From assembly GCA_016794425.1 (NCBI GenBank), contig JAEUHR010000030.1, positions 56,197 to 120,196 of the forward strand: DNA of 64,000 nt, read 5' to 3'. Shown here one piece after another: positions 10,222 through 18,519 of this stretch. The stretch's first letter is position 1. Every line of letters begins with the position of its first letter. A program made the position numbers and the translations under genes. Source of the DNA: Planctomycetota bacterium (GTDB taxonomy: Bacteria > Planctomycetota > UBA1135 > UBA2386). A model generated the notes under the pieces. The model made no database searches, was not told the origin of the DNA, and saw only the letters and a list, made by a program, of their open reading frames with translations.

Positions 10222-11916
10222 TTGCGCGCCGCCACCTCCCCCTGCCGTTCGTTCGCCCTCTGCACGCTGCTGACCCTGCCGCTGCTCGCGCAGGAGCGGC
10301 TGCCCGACGATCGCCGGCAGGGCGCCGAAGCGGTCACCGTCGAGATGTGCGAGCAGTGGCTCGGCACGCTGGCTTCGCCCGAGTTCGAAGGACGCGGCAC
10401 CGGACAGCCGGGCTACCGCATGGCGGCCGACTACGTCGCCGAGCGCTTCCGCGAACTCGGCCTCGAAGCGCGCGGCGACGATGCGACGTACTTCCAGCAC
10501 GTGCCGTGGTCGGACAGCAAGATCGACGAGGGCAAGACCTGCGTCGAGTTCCGCAGCCCGCGCGGCGATTCGCTGCGCATCCCCGCCCAGCGGCTCGGCG
10601 GCACCGCTTCGAGCGCGCTCGCGGCCAGCGGCCCGGTGCTGCTGCTGGTCGCCGCGCTGCCGACCGTTGCGCCGACCGAAACCGCGAACGCGCCGACGAT
10701 TCCCGGTCTCGCGGACGTCGATGCGACGGGCAAGGTCGTGGTCGTCTACCTGCGGAGCGGCGAGGATCGCCGCGCCGCGGCGATGGCGCGCTTCGCGATC
10801 CTGCAGGGTTTGCAGGGCAAAAAGCCGGCAGCCGTCCTGTTCGCGCAGCGCGACGACGTGCGCGGCCCCCTGCGCGGGCGCCAGGGTGCGCAGCGGCGCA
10901 CCAACCCCGCCGCGGCCGGCATCGCGCGCGCCCCGCTCGACGTCACGCTCGGCGGCGCCGACCTCACGGCGCTGCTGCAGCTCGCCGGCCAGGACGCGGC
11001 GGTGCTCGACGGCCTCGTGCTGGCGACCCCGATACCGCTCGAGGCGCAGCTCACGGTCGCGATCGAAGAGGCCGCGGCGCCGGCGATGAACGTGTTCGCG
11101 GTGCTGCCGGGCAGCGATCCGCAACTGCGCGATCAGTACGTGGTAGTCGGCAGCCACCTCGACCACCTCGGCAAGCGCGGCGATCGCCTGTTCCCCGGCG
11201 CCGACGACGACGGCTCCGGCACGACCGGCGTGCTGGCGGTCGCGACGATGCTGGTCAAGAACGGGGGGCGCCCGGCGCGCAGCATCCTGTTCGTCTGTTT
11301 CAGCGGCGAAGAGCGCGGGCTGATCGGCTCGGGCTGGTTCGCCGACCATTGCCCGGTGCCGCTGTCGTCGATCGTCGCCGAGCTGCAGATGGACATGATC
11401 GGCCGCGACGAGGAAGAGAACGCCGAGGGCAACAAGGACGAGAAGGCCGAGGACAACCGCAACTCGCTGCACCTGGTCGGCACGCAGAAGCTGGCGCCCG
11501 AACTGCACGCGATCTGCCTCGCCGCCAACGCGCGCGCCGGCTTCGACCTCGAGTACGACGAGGAGCGCATGTTCGGCCGCAGCGACCACGCGAACTTCGC
11601 GCAGAAGGGCGTGCCGGTGGCCTTCTTCTTCACCGGCCTGCACCGTGACTACCACCAGCCGAGCGACACGCCCGACAAGATCCACTACGAGAAGCTGCTG
11701 CGGGTCGCGCGCTACGTCTACGACATCGCGTTCACGCTGGCGCAGCAGCCGGGGCGGCCGCAGATCGACCCCGGGCTGTGGCGCACCTACCGCGGCAAGC
11801 GCGGCGGCGAACCGGCGGCACCGATGAAGCCGGCCAGTGAAAGGCCGGCCAGTGAAAAGCCGGTCAGTGAGACGCCGGCGGACGCGCCGCAACCGGCGGA
11901 CCGAGGATCTCGCTGA
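10222..11916 (+). CDS. Secreted M28-family zinc metallopeptidase with PA insert
   Basis: Predicted exported aminopeptidase-like enzyme, 564 aa, starting at TTG with a GAGGAA ribosome-binding site. It has a signal peptide (about 1-24, ending LLAQ), an N-terminal segment typical of M28 (EFEGRGTGQPGY), and a protease-associated-like insert in the middle. The di-zinc core includes His312 (GSHLDH), Asp328 (ADDDGSG), Glu363/Glu364 (SGEERG), Asp396 (MIGRD) and His478 (YHQPSDT). All expected metal ligands and the general-base Glu are present, so it should be active. The C-terminal tail contains three KPASE-like repeats encoded by tandem 15-bp units. The 3' end overlaps a convergent gene by 53 bases. 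Confidence 0.88.
   Translation: MRAATSPCRSFALCTLLTLPLLAQERLPDDRRQGAEAVTVEMCEQWLGTLASPEFEGRGTGQPGYRMAADYVAERFRELGLEARGDDATYFQHVPWSDSKIDEGKTCVEFRSPRGDSLRIPAQRLGGTASSALAASGPVLLLVAALPTVAPTETANAPTIPGLADVDATGKVVVVYLRSGEDRRAAAMARFAILQGLQGKKPAAVLFAQRDDVRGPLRGRQGAQRRTNPAAAGIARAPLDVTLGGADLTALLQLAGQDAAVLDGLVLATPIPLEAQLTVAIEEAAAPAMNVFAVLPGSDPQLRDQYVVVGSHLDHLGKRGDRLFPGADDDGSGTTGVLAVATMLVKNGGRPARSILFVCFSGEERGLIGSGWFADHCPVPLSSIVAELQMDMIGRDEEENAEGNKDEKAEDNRNSLHLVGTQKLAPELHAICLAANARAGFDLEYDEERMFGRSDHANFAQKGVPVAFFFTGLHRDYHQPSDTPDKIHYEKLLRVARYVYDIAFTLAQQPGRPQIDPGLWRTYRGKRGGEPAAPMKPASERPASEKPVSETPADAPQPADRGSR
11830..11874 (+). repeat. Three tandem 15-bp repeats in the peptidase tail
   Basis: Units at 11830-11844, 11845-11859 and 11860-11874, each beginning CCGGYCAGTGA. 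They encode a Pro-Ala-Ser-Glu type pentapeptide repeat in the M28 tail. The last unit overlaps the 3' end of the convergent gene. Units 1 and 2 are nearly identical, suggesting recent slippage expansion. Confidence 0.85.
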
Positions 11917-12439
11917 GCACGAACGCGGTCCGCAGGTCGCTCAGCGGGAAGCGGTGCGCGGCCTCGCGGCGGCGTTGGTGCAGCGGCGAACGGCCGCCCA
12001 GCGAACCGATCTCCGCGCGCACGGTGGCCGTCGCCGGCTTCGCCTCGCGCTTCTTGATCGCATCCCCCACGTGCGGGTCGACGTGGATCTCGAGCCGCCG
12101 CTGCTGTGTGGTCGGCACGACCGGCTGCGGCGGCCGCTCGACCTCGACCGGGCGGCGCGGCACCGGCGCCTCGCGCCGCTGCGGCCGCGGCTGCGGCCGG
12201 GCTTCACCCGGCGCCTCGGGCGGCAGGCCGAGGATGCGTCGCATCTCGGCCGCCACGTCGTCGGCCCCCGCCGCGCCCTCGCGCGGCCGCCGCAGCGGCG
12301 GCGGCGACGGCGGCGCGCCGCGCTGGCTCGCCGCCTTGCGCACGGCCTTCATCATGTTGCCGACGATGCCCGCGATCCACGCGAGCAGGATGAAGACCAG
12401 GATCGGATTGGCCTGCAGGAACTCGATCAGCCGGCGCAT
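11864..12439 (-). CDS. Single-pass membrane protein downstream of floA
   Basis: A 191-aa protein with an N-terminal membrane helix (PILVFILLAWIAGIVG, about residues 12-27), a long Pro/Arg-rich charged middle, and a conserved-looking C-terminal motif DLRTAFVLSEILGPPVA. Similar tails occur in small planctomycete and acidobacterial membrane proteins, from memory. The start at 12439 is preceded by an AGGAG ribosome-binding site embedded in the end of floA, three bases away, so the two are coupled. Its end overlaps the convergent peptidase gene by 53 bases. Function is unknown. A role with FloA/NfeD in membrane microdomains is inferred from context only. Confidence 0.72.
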   Translation of the reverse strand: MRRLIEFLQANPILVFILLAWIAGIVGNMMKAVRKAASQRGAPPSPPPLRRPREGAAGADDVAAEMRRILGLPPEAPGEARPQPRPQRREAPVPRRPVEVERPPQPVVPTTQQRRLEIHVDPHVGDAIKKREAKPATATVRAEIGSLGGRSPLHQRRREAAHRFPLSDLRTAFVLSEILGPPVAARPPASH

Positions 12440-12442
12440 CGA

Positions 12443-13474
12443 TCACTCCTGACCCGGCATCTTCTTCTTCTGGTTCTCGGCCGACAGGTGGGCCTCCTCA
12501 CCGGCCGCGATCTGGGACCGCATGCGCGTGTCGGACTCCAGGTTCTTGATGCGCTGGTAGTCCATGATGCCGAGATGGCCGGTGCGGAACGCCTCCGCCA
12601 TCGCCTGCGGCACCTCGGCCTCGGCCAGCACCAGCTTGGCGCGGTTCGCGGCGATCTCGGCGACGTTCTCCTGTTCGGCGGCGACGGCCATCGCGCGCCG
12701 GCTCTCGGCCGCAGCCTGCGCGACGCGCTTGTCGGCCTCGGCCTGGTCGGCCTGCAGGCGCGCACCGATGTTGTCGCCGATGTCCACGTCGGCGATGTCG
12801 ATCGACAGGATCTCGAACGCGGTGCCGGCATCGAGGCCCTTGCCGAGCACACCCTTGCTGATGCGGTCGGGGTTCTCGAGCACGTCCTTGTGCGAGTTCG
12901 ACGAGCCGATCGTCGACACGATGCCTTCGCCGACGCGGGCGATGATCGTCTCCTCGGTCGCACCACCGACCAGTCGCTTGATGTTCGTGCGCACGGTGAC
13001 GCGCGCCTTGGCCAGCACCTGGATGCCGTCCTTCGCCATCGCCGCGATCTTGTTGTCGGCCGGGCAGTCGATGACCTTCGGATTGACGCAGGTCTGCACC
13101 GCATCGAGCACGTCGCGGCCGGCCAGGTCGATCGCGGCAGCCTGCCGGAAGTCGAGGCCGAGGTTCGCGCGGTCGGCGGCGATCAGCGCGCGCACGACGT
13201 TGATCACGTTGCCGCCGGCCAGGTAGTGCGCTTCGAGGTCGCGCACGTTCAGCGGCAGGCCGGCCTGCGTCGCCGAGATCGCGCCGCGCACGATCACGGT
13301 CGGGTTGACCTTGCGCAGCGACATGCCGACCAGCTGGAACAGGCCGATCCGCGTGCCGGACATGTAGGCCTGGATCCACAGGTTGACGAACTTCAACAGG
13401 ATCAGGATCAGGACCACCAGCAGGACCAGCAGTCCAATCACTACCCAGTGCCAAACCTCCAACTGTGCGAGCAT
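12443..13474 (-). CDS. floA: Flotillin-like scaffold protein FloA (YqfA family)
   Basis: Membrane-associated flotillin that organises functional membrane microdomains. It is 343 aa, close to the usual 330. An N-terminal hydrophobic hairpin (about residues 10-35, [20 protein letters not shown]) anchors it in the inner leaflet. A SPFH-like core follows (about 60-240, with [12 protein letters not shown] and [15 protein letters not shown]), then a coiled-coil C-terminus rich in Ala/Glu. The ATG at 13474 has a strong GGAAGGA ribosome-binding site. The gene sits 35 bases downstream of an NfeD-like gene, the standard bacterial pairing. Confidence 0.92.
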   Translation of the reverse strand: MLAQLEVWHWVVIGLLVLLVVLILILLKFVNLWIQAYMSGTRIGLFQLVGMSLRKVNPTVIVRGAISATQAGLPLNVRDLEAHYLAGGNVINVVRALIAADRANLGLDFRQAAAIDLAGRDVLDAVQTCVNPKVIDCPADNKIAAMAKDGIQVLAKARVTVRTNIKRLVGGATEETIIARVGEGIVSTIGSSNSHKDVLENPDRISKGVLGKGLDAGTAFEILSIDIADVDIGDNIGARLQADQAEADKRVAQAAAESRRAMAVAAEQENVAEIAANRAKLVLAEAEVPQAMAEAFRTGHLGIMDYQRIKNLESDTRMRSQIAAGEEAHLSAENQKKKMPGQE

Positions 13475-13509
13475 CGGTTTCCTTCCGTGACGATTGTGGG
13501 AATGCGGGA

Positions 13510-15546
13510 TCAGCGTCGCGCGACGACTGTGCGGTTGCCAGAGACATCGACGACGACGACGTCGACGCCGCCATCGAGCATCTCGCCGCGCGTGACGACG
13601 TCGACCTTGCGCCCGTCGATGCGGGCGAACCCGGCCGGCCGCAGCGGCGACAGGGTGACGCCGGTCTTGCCGACCAGGCCCTGCAGGCCACCGTCGGCGG
13701 CGGCGGCCGAGCCCTGCGTCGCCGGGCCGTCGAGGATCAGCTGTTTGCCGAACGGCGTCTTCGGCAGCAGCCGGAACGCCAGCGCCAGCACGATCGGTGC
13801 CGCGATCGCCTCGACGATCAGCATCGTGACGCCGAACGGGATCGAGTCCTGGAACGCGAAGAACACCGCGCTCAGCAGCGACACGGCCGACAGCGCCGCG
13901 ATCACGCCGAACGACACGAACAGCACTTCGCAGACCAGCAGCGCGAGGCCGACGACGCACAGCAGCAGCACGACGCCGACGCTGCCGGACTCGCCGGCGC
14001 GCGGCGCCTCGGCCACGGCGACGACGACGCGGTTGCCCTGCACGTAGAGCACGCGCACCGACGCGCCGGGCTCGACGAACTCGCCCTCGGTGACGACGTC
14101 GTACGGCTTGCCGTCGAGTTGCATGGTGCCGGTCGGCCGCAGCACGGTCGCGGCGGTGCCGGTGCGCCCGACCAGCGCGGTCAGCGCGTCGTCGGCGAGC
14201 CCGAGGCCGCTGCTGCCACCGGCGCCCGCCGCGCCGCCCGAGCTCGGCCGCGGCGGCACCAGGAACACGCGGTTGAAGAACGGCACCTTCGGCAGGAACC
14301 GCCAGGTCACGAAGCCGATCACCAGCACCAGCACGAACAGCAGCGTGACGTTGGTCAGGTTGGCCAGCAGGATGTCCTCCTCGATCGCGTTCTGCGGCAG
14401 CACGAACGACTGCTGGCTCAGCACCAGCGCGAACACCAGGCACAGGAACCCGAGCGCGCCGAACACCACGGTGCCGGGCAGCAGGAAGATCTCGACCGCG
14501 ATCGCGGCGAGCCCGAGGAAGAACACCAGGATCTCGGTGACCTCGGCGAGGCCGACCAGGTAGCTGTGGAACATCGCCAACGCGAGGAACGCGACGCCGA
14601 GCAGACCCGGCAGCCCGACGCCCGGCGTCTTGACCTCGAACAGGATCAGCACGAAGCCCGCCACCAGCAGGAACGGCTGCAGCAGTTCGAGCCAGGCGAC
14701 CATGTGCTCGGCCCAGTCCGGCACCAGCTCCGCCATGCGGTCGCGCTCGAACAACTGCACCTCGGCGAGCTGGTCGAACGACTGCAGCGTGCCGTTCGAG
14801 AGCCCGAGATCCTCGGCCAGTTGCGCGCCGACCATCACCGGCCGCGGCAGTTGTTCGGGCGCCAGCACCACCGCGCCGCTGGCCTGCAGCGCCGCCAGTT
14901 CGCCGGCATCGAGCAGCCGCTGCCGCTCGAAGCCGCCGTCGCGCACGGTCGCCGTGAACAACTGCGTGCGCGGGTCGGCCATCGCCAGCACGAGCTTCTC
15001 GGTCTCCGGCCGCAACTTGTGCTCGCGGCGTTCGAGCCGCCCCTTCAGCGCGGCGCGCAGCGCGTCGAAGCGCTTGGCCTGCTGGCCCTCGGGATCGGCG
15101 GCGAAGATGTCGTCGAGCTCCTGCTCGGGCTTCTCGATGCCGCCGACTTCGGCGTTGCCGAGGAAGTAGAGCTGGTCGGTGACGACCGCCAGCTGCGCGG
15201 CGCCGTGCGCGACCCGCCCCTGCACGACCGCGATCGTCGGCACCTCGGCCGCCTGCACGCCGTCGAGCAGGCTCTGCATGGAGTCGCCGTCCTCGCCGAG
15301 GCTGCCGGCATCCTGCAGCCGGAACACGACCGCCTTGCAGCCGTTCGCGACCGCCGCGCGCAGCGTGCGCGTGCACCGCGCCAGCTCGACGGTGCCGAGT
15401 TTGCCGGTCAGCGTGACGACCAGCACCTGCGGCTCGACGGCCGCCGGCTGCTGCCCGTCGCCGGCGACGCGGCGCAGTGGCCCACCGCAAGCAGCGACGA
15501 CCGCGAGGCCGAACAGGACCCAGAACCCGAACAGGTGTTTCGACAC
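13510..15546 (-). CDS. Long NfeD-like protein with degenerate ClpP-type domain and tandem OB-fold domains
   Basis: Membrane partner of flotillins, 678 aa. A lipoprotein-like signal ends VVAAC (Cys20). Residues about 40-250 align with the ClpP-class serine protease domain of long NfeD proteins, but the nucleophile region reads GRVAHGAAQ, with His114 where Ser is expected, so it is probably non-proteolytic. About nine membrane helices follow in two blocks (about 265-450 and 545-615). An OB-fold NfeD domain follows each block: [17 protein letters not shown] and later [17 protein letters not shown]. The GTG at 15546 is used; a GTG two codons upstream is equally possible. It is cotranscribed with floA. 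Confidence 0.85.
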   Translation of the reverse strand: MSKHLFGFWVLFGLAVVAACGGPLRRVAGDGQQPAAVEPQVLVVTLTGKLGTVELARCTRTLRAAVANGCKAVVFRLQDAGSLGEDGDSMQSLLDGVQAAEVPTIAVVQGRVAHGAAQLAVVTDQLYFLGNAEVGGIEKPEQELDDIFAADPEGQQAKRFDALRAALKGRLERREHKLRPETEKLVLAMADPRTQLFTATVRDGGFERQRLLDAGELAALQASGAVVLAPEQLPRPVMVGAQLAEDLGLSNGTLQSFDQLAEVQLFERDRMAELVPDWAEHMVAWLELLQPFLLVAGFVLILFEVKTPGVGLPGLLGVAFLALAMFHSYLVGLAEVTEILVFFLGLAAIAVEIFLLPGTVVFGALGFLCLVFALVLSQQSFVLPQNAIEEDILLANLTNVTLLFVLVLVIGFVTWRFLPKVPFFNRVFLVPPRPSSGGAAGAGGSSGLGLADDALTALVGRTGTAATVLRPTGTMQLDGKPYDVVTEGEFVEPGASVRVLYVQGNRVVVAVAEAPRAGESGSVGVVLLLCVVGLALLVCEVLFVSFGVIAALSAVSLLSAVFFAFQDSIPFGVTMLIVEAIAAPIVLALAFRLLPKTPFGKQLILDGPATQGSAAAADGGLQGLVGKTGVTLSPLRPAGFARIDGRKVDVVTRGEMLDGGVDVVVVDVSGNRTVVARR

Positions 15547-15646
15547 GCGCACTGGTTTACCGGGGGAGCTGCGGCTTGGCACCGCCGATTCGGCCACGAT
15601 CGGCAGGGCGTGCAGGGTTGGGCCCCGGACGGTCGATAGGCAAGGT

Positions 15647-16567
15647 GTGGGGACCACCGAGGACACCCGCCGCCGCGCGTTCGCCCGGGACGCCGCCCGG
15701 CGCCTGGTCGACGCCTTGCGCACGCTGCGGCAGCACCCGCACCACACGGTGCTGTGCCGCACGGCCGTGCGCCGTTGCGTCGACGCGGTCCGCGCCGCCA
15801 CGACCCAGGCGCCGCTGCGGCTGCAGCTCGGCTGCGGCCAGGCGGTCGTCGACGGCGAACCGGTGTTCGAGTTCGCGCTGCACGACGCCGGCTTCGGCGC
15901 GCTGCGCACGGCCGGCATCGGCGAACTGGTGCTGCCGCGCGGCATCGACGGCACCGCGGTCGAGCATCTGATCCAGGCCCTGGCCTGCGCCACCTGGTCC
16001 GACGACCCCGACCACGATCCGGCCGCCGCGGTGTGCGCGCGCGTGCCCGAGGTGCACCTGCGCGCCGCGGTACCGGACCAGGCGCTCGACGACGACCGCC
16101 CGCGCGCCGACTGGTGGCTGCTGCCGCCGGCGTTGCCCGAAGAACGGCGCCTCGAGGCCAGCATCGAACGCGCGCTGCACGCCAACCTGCCGGCCCGCTG
16201 CGCGCGGCAGGTCGTCGCCGACCTCGACGACCCCGACGCTGCCGCACCCGAACTGCTCGAGCCGGTCTGTGCGGCACTGCTGCAGCGCGCGGACCTCGCG
16301 TCGGTGGCCTGGCTGCTCGAGCAGGTGCAGAACCACACCGGCGTACCCGCGGCGACCGCAGCGACGCTGCTGGCGGCGGCACGGGCCTACTGCGACGACG
16401 CGCGGCTCGGCGACCTGCTCGCCAGCGCGCCGACCGACCGCCTGCTCGACCTGCTGGCGCTGGCGATCCAGCTCGGCGACGACGTCGTCGACCGGCTCGG
16501 CCGGCTCGCCGAAGCCCGGCGCCACCCGCTGGTCGGCTGGCTCGACGAGCTGCTCGGCCGGCGCTGA
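15647..16567 (+). CDS. Cytoplasmic protein of unknown function
   Basis: A 306-aa soluble protein starting at GTG. The N-terminal part (about 1-115) reads like a module seen in some planctomycete and deltaproteobacterial HEAT or signalling proteins: ARRLVDALRTLRQHP, then a strand with QAVVDGEPVFEFALH and FGALRTAGIGELVLPRGI. The C-terminal half is helical and Leu/Ala rich, HEAT-like. No catalytic motif is seen. It is divergent from the NfeD gene and converges with the toroid gene, leaving seven bases between stops. The name of the family is not known to me. Confidence 0.65.
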   Translation: MGTTEDTRRRAFARDAARRLVDALRTLRQHPHHTVLCRTAVRRCVDAVRAATTQAPLRLQLGCGQAVVDGEPVFEFALHDAGFGALRTAGIGELVLPRGIDGTAVEHLIQALACATWSDDPDHDPAAAVCARVPEVHLRAAVPDQALDDDRPRADWWLLPPALPEERRLEASIERALHANLPARCARQVVADLDDPDAAAPELLEPVCAALLQRADLASVAWLLEQVQNHTGVPAATAATLLAAARAYCDDARLGDLLASAPTDRLLDLLALAIQLGDDVVDRLGRLAEARRHPLVGWLDELLGRR

Positions 16568-16574
16568 GGGCGGC

Positions 16575-18431
16575 TCACCGTTCGGCCACGGCCAGCGCCC
16601 GCAGGCACAAGAGCGCCATCGCGGTGCCGTAGCTGCGGCCCAGTTCGTGGCTGTCGACGAAGCAGCCGTCGAACTCCGGCAGCGCCAGCACCACCGCGCG
16701 CTGGTCGGCAGCGAGGCGGCGCCGCGCGTCGGCGTCCTCGAGCCGAGCGATCGCCTCGCAGCGGCCGAGCACGTCGAACCAGAAGAAGAAGCCGCCGTAG
16801 CCGAGCGCGTCGGCGTGGTCGTCGTACTTGCGCACCGCGGCCAGCTTCGCGTGGTGTTCGATGCCGGCGTCGATCGCGGCGCGCAGCCGCGCCTGGTCCG
16901 AGGCGCCGTGCAGGCACAGCGCCAGTTCGCACAGCGGCATGCGGCCGGCCGCCGACGGCACCGACGCGTGCGGCGGACCGTCGGTCGTGTGGCCGTAGGT
17001 GAACGCACCCTGCGCGGTGCGGTTCTGCAGCAGCGCGCGCACACCGCGGTCGACCTTGGTCTGGTCGACGTCGGCACCGTGCTCGCGCGCGGCGGCCAGC
17101 GCCTGCAGCGCGGTCGCGATCGCGAACGGGTTGCCGTACTCGTGGAACCAGACGCCGGTCTCCGGCTGCAGTGCCAGCAGCGCGCCGACCGCGAGCGGCA
17201 GCGCGGCATCGGGCGCCGCGGGCGCGTAGACGCGGCGCCACGCACACAGGAAGCGCACCGCGTACGCGCGCGCCCACAGGATCTCGTCGCGGTCGCTCAG
17301 CGACAGCCAGGCCTCGCGTTCGGCGTTCGTGCGGATGCGCTGCAACAGCGCGGTGGTCCGCGCCAGCAGCGGTTCGGGCAGCACCGCGGTGCCGGCGCGG
17401 TGCCGCTCGACGGCCGCCAGCAGCGCCTCGCCGACCAGGCACGTGACTGCCGCATGCACGTTCGGCAGGCCGTCGGTACCGCCGAAATCGTAGGTGCTGT
17501 CGCGCACGACGCCGTCGCCGTCGTCCATGCCGAGCAGGAACTCGATCGAGCGCTGCCAGAGCTCGGCCTCGCCGTAGGTGCCCGCCGGGGCCCGCGAGCC
17601 GTCGGTCGGTGCCGTGGTCAGCACGGCAGCCGGCAGCGCGCCGTAGACCTCGAAGCCGTGCACGAACGGGCCATGGCCCTCGGCTTCGAGCGCGGCCTTC
17701 CAGCCCCACGGGCTGGAAGGCGCCGCCGCCGCGAGTTCGCGCCAGGTCGCGACCGCCGCTGCGCGCTGGCCAGACCGGAACTGCAGCACGCCGCGCAGCC
17801 AGCCACACTCGGGGCCGTCGTCCGGCGAGTACGGGCTCGCGGCTTCGAGCGCTGCGAACGCGCCGGCGACATCCCCTGCCTGCAGGCTCCGCCACGCGCC
17901 GGCCGCCGTGACACCGCCGGGAAACCGCTCGATCGGCTGGCCGACGAGCCGCCGCAGCGGCGCCTCGAACCACTGCGGGTGGAACGTCGTCAGCTGGTCG
18001 AGCTTCGCCAGCACCGCGCCGTCGCCGGCCAGCACGACGTAGCCGGGTTCGACGAACCGGCCGCGCACCAGCCCGAGTTGCTTCGCCCGGTCGCCGGCCG
18101 CGACCTCCTTGACCGGCACGAAGTGGTCGCGCAAGAGCTCGATCGTCGACGGCCACGAGAACGGCCCGCCCAGCAGATAGCGGTCGATCACGTCCTTGCG
18201 GTCCATCGGCGACCGGGCGACCGACGGCACGTACCAGAACACCGGCTTGCCGGTCTGCTTGCACTCGGTCAGCGCCGCCGCGACGTCCTGGCGCCACGGC
18301 ACCGCGCTGCCGGCGCGAGCCGCCAGCTCGGACGGCGCCGGCCGCACCTTGCGGGTCGAGTTCTGCGCCGGCAGCAGAGCGCCGAGGCACCCGACCAGCA
18401 GCCAACACCGACGCAGGGCTCCGTTCGCCAT
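16575..18431 (-). CDS. Secreted protein with thioredoxin-like and alpha/alpha-toroid domains
   Basis: A 618-aa exported protein (signal peptide about 1-22, ending LLPAQ). Residues about 45-165 look like a thioredoxin-fold domain (TGKPVFWYVPSV) but lack a CxxC pair, so it is probably not an oxidoreductase. Residues about 180-240 are a TPR-like helical part. From about residue 280 to the end, repeated helices with Gly/Asp-rich turns (FGGTDGLPNVHAA, YGNPFAIATALQAL, YGGFFFWFDVLG) suggest a terpenoid-cyclase/prenyltransferase-type toroid. No DxDD catalytic motif is seen, so an enzymatic role is not proposed. A TTGACG-17-CACGCT promoter-like element lies upstream, shared with the divergent S46 peptidase region. 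Confidence 0.7.
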   Translation of the reverse strand: MANGALRRCWLLVGCLGALLPAQNSTRKVRPAPSELAARAGSAVPWRQDVAAALTECKQTGKPVFWYVPSVARSPMDRKDVIDRYLLGGPFSWPSTIELLRDHFVPVKEVAAGDRAKQLGLVRGRFVEPGYVVLAGDGAVLAKLDQLTTFHPQWFEAPLRRLVGQPIERFPGGVTAAGAWRSLQAGDVAGAFAALEAASPYSPDDGPECGWLRGVLQFRSGQRAAAVATWRELAAAAPSSPWGWKAALEAEGHGPFVHGFEVYGALPAAVLTTAPTDGSRAPAGTYGEAELWQRSIEFLLGMDDGDGVVRDSTYDFGGTDGLPNVHAAVTCLVGEALLAAVERHRAGTAVLPEPLLARTTALLQRIRTNAEREAWLSLSDRDEILWARAYAVRFLCAWRRVYAPAAPDAALPLAVGALLALQPETGVWFHEYGNPFAIATALQALAAAREHGADVDQTKVDRGVRALLQNRTAQGAFTYGHTTDGPPHASVPSAAGRMPLCELALCLHGASDQARLRAAIDAGIEHHAKLAAVRKYDDHADALGYGGFFFWFDVLGRCEAIARLEDADARRRLAADQRAVVLALPEFDGCFVDSHELGRSYGTAMALLCLRALAVAER

Positions 18432-18439
18432 GACCCGGC

Positions 18440-18468
18440 AGCGTGCCCGACCCGCCCGCGCACGTCAA
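18440..18468 (-). promoter_or_regulatory. Candidate promoter of the toroid gene
   Basis: On the minus strand TTGACG (18463-18468), a 17-base spacer and CACGCT (18440-18445), eight bases before the ATG at 18431. The -35 is the best match to a sigma-70 consensus in the window; the -10 is poor. Confidence 0.4.
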
Positions 18469-18482
18469 AGCGGGCAGCGCGC

Positions 18483-18511
18483 TTCGCAACGCGGCGCCGC
18501 GTCCGTATACG
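18483..18511 (+). promoter_or_regulatory. Candidate promoter of the S46 peptidase gene
   Basis: TTCGCA (18483-18488), a 17-base spacer and TATACG (18506-18511), eight bases before the first ATG at 18520. There is no Shine-Dalgarno sequence, so a near-leaderless transcript is predicted. Confidence 0.4.
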
Positions 18512-18519
18512 GGGACCCC

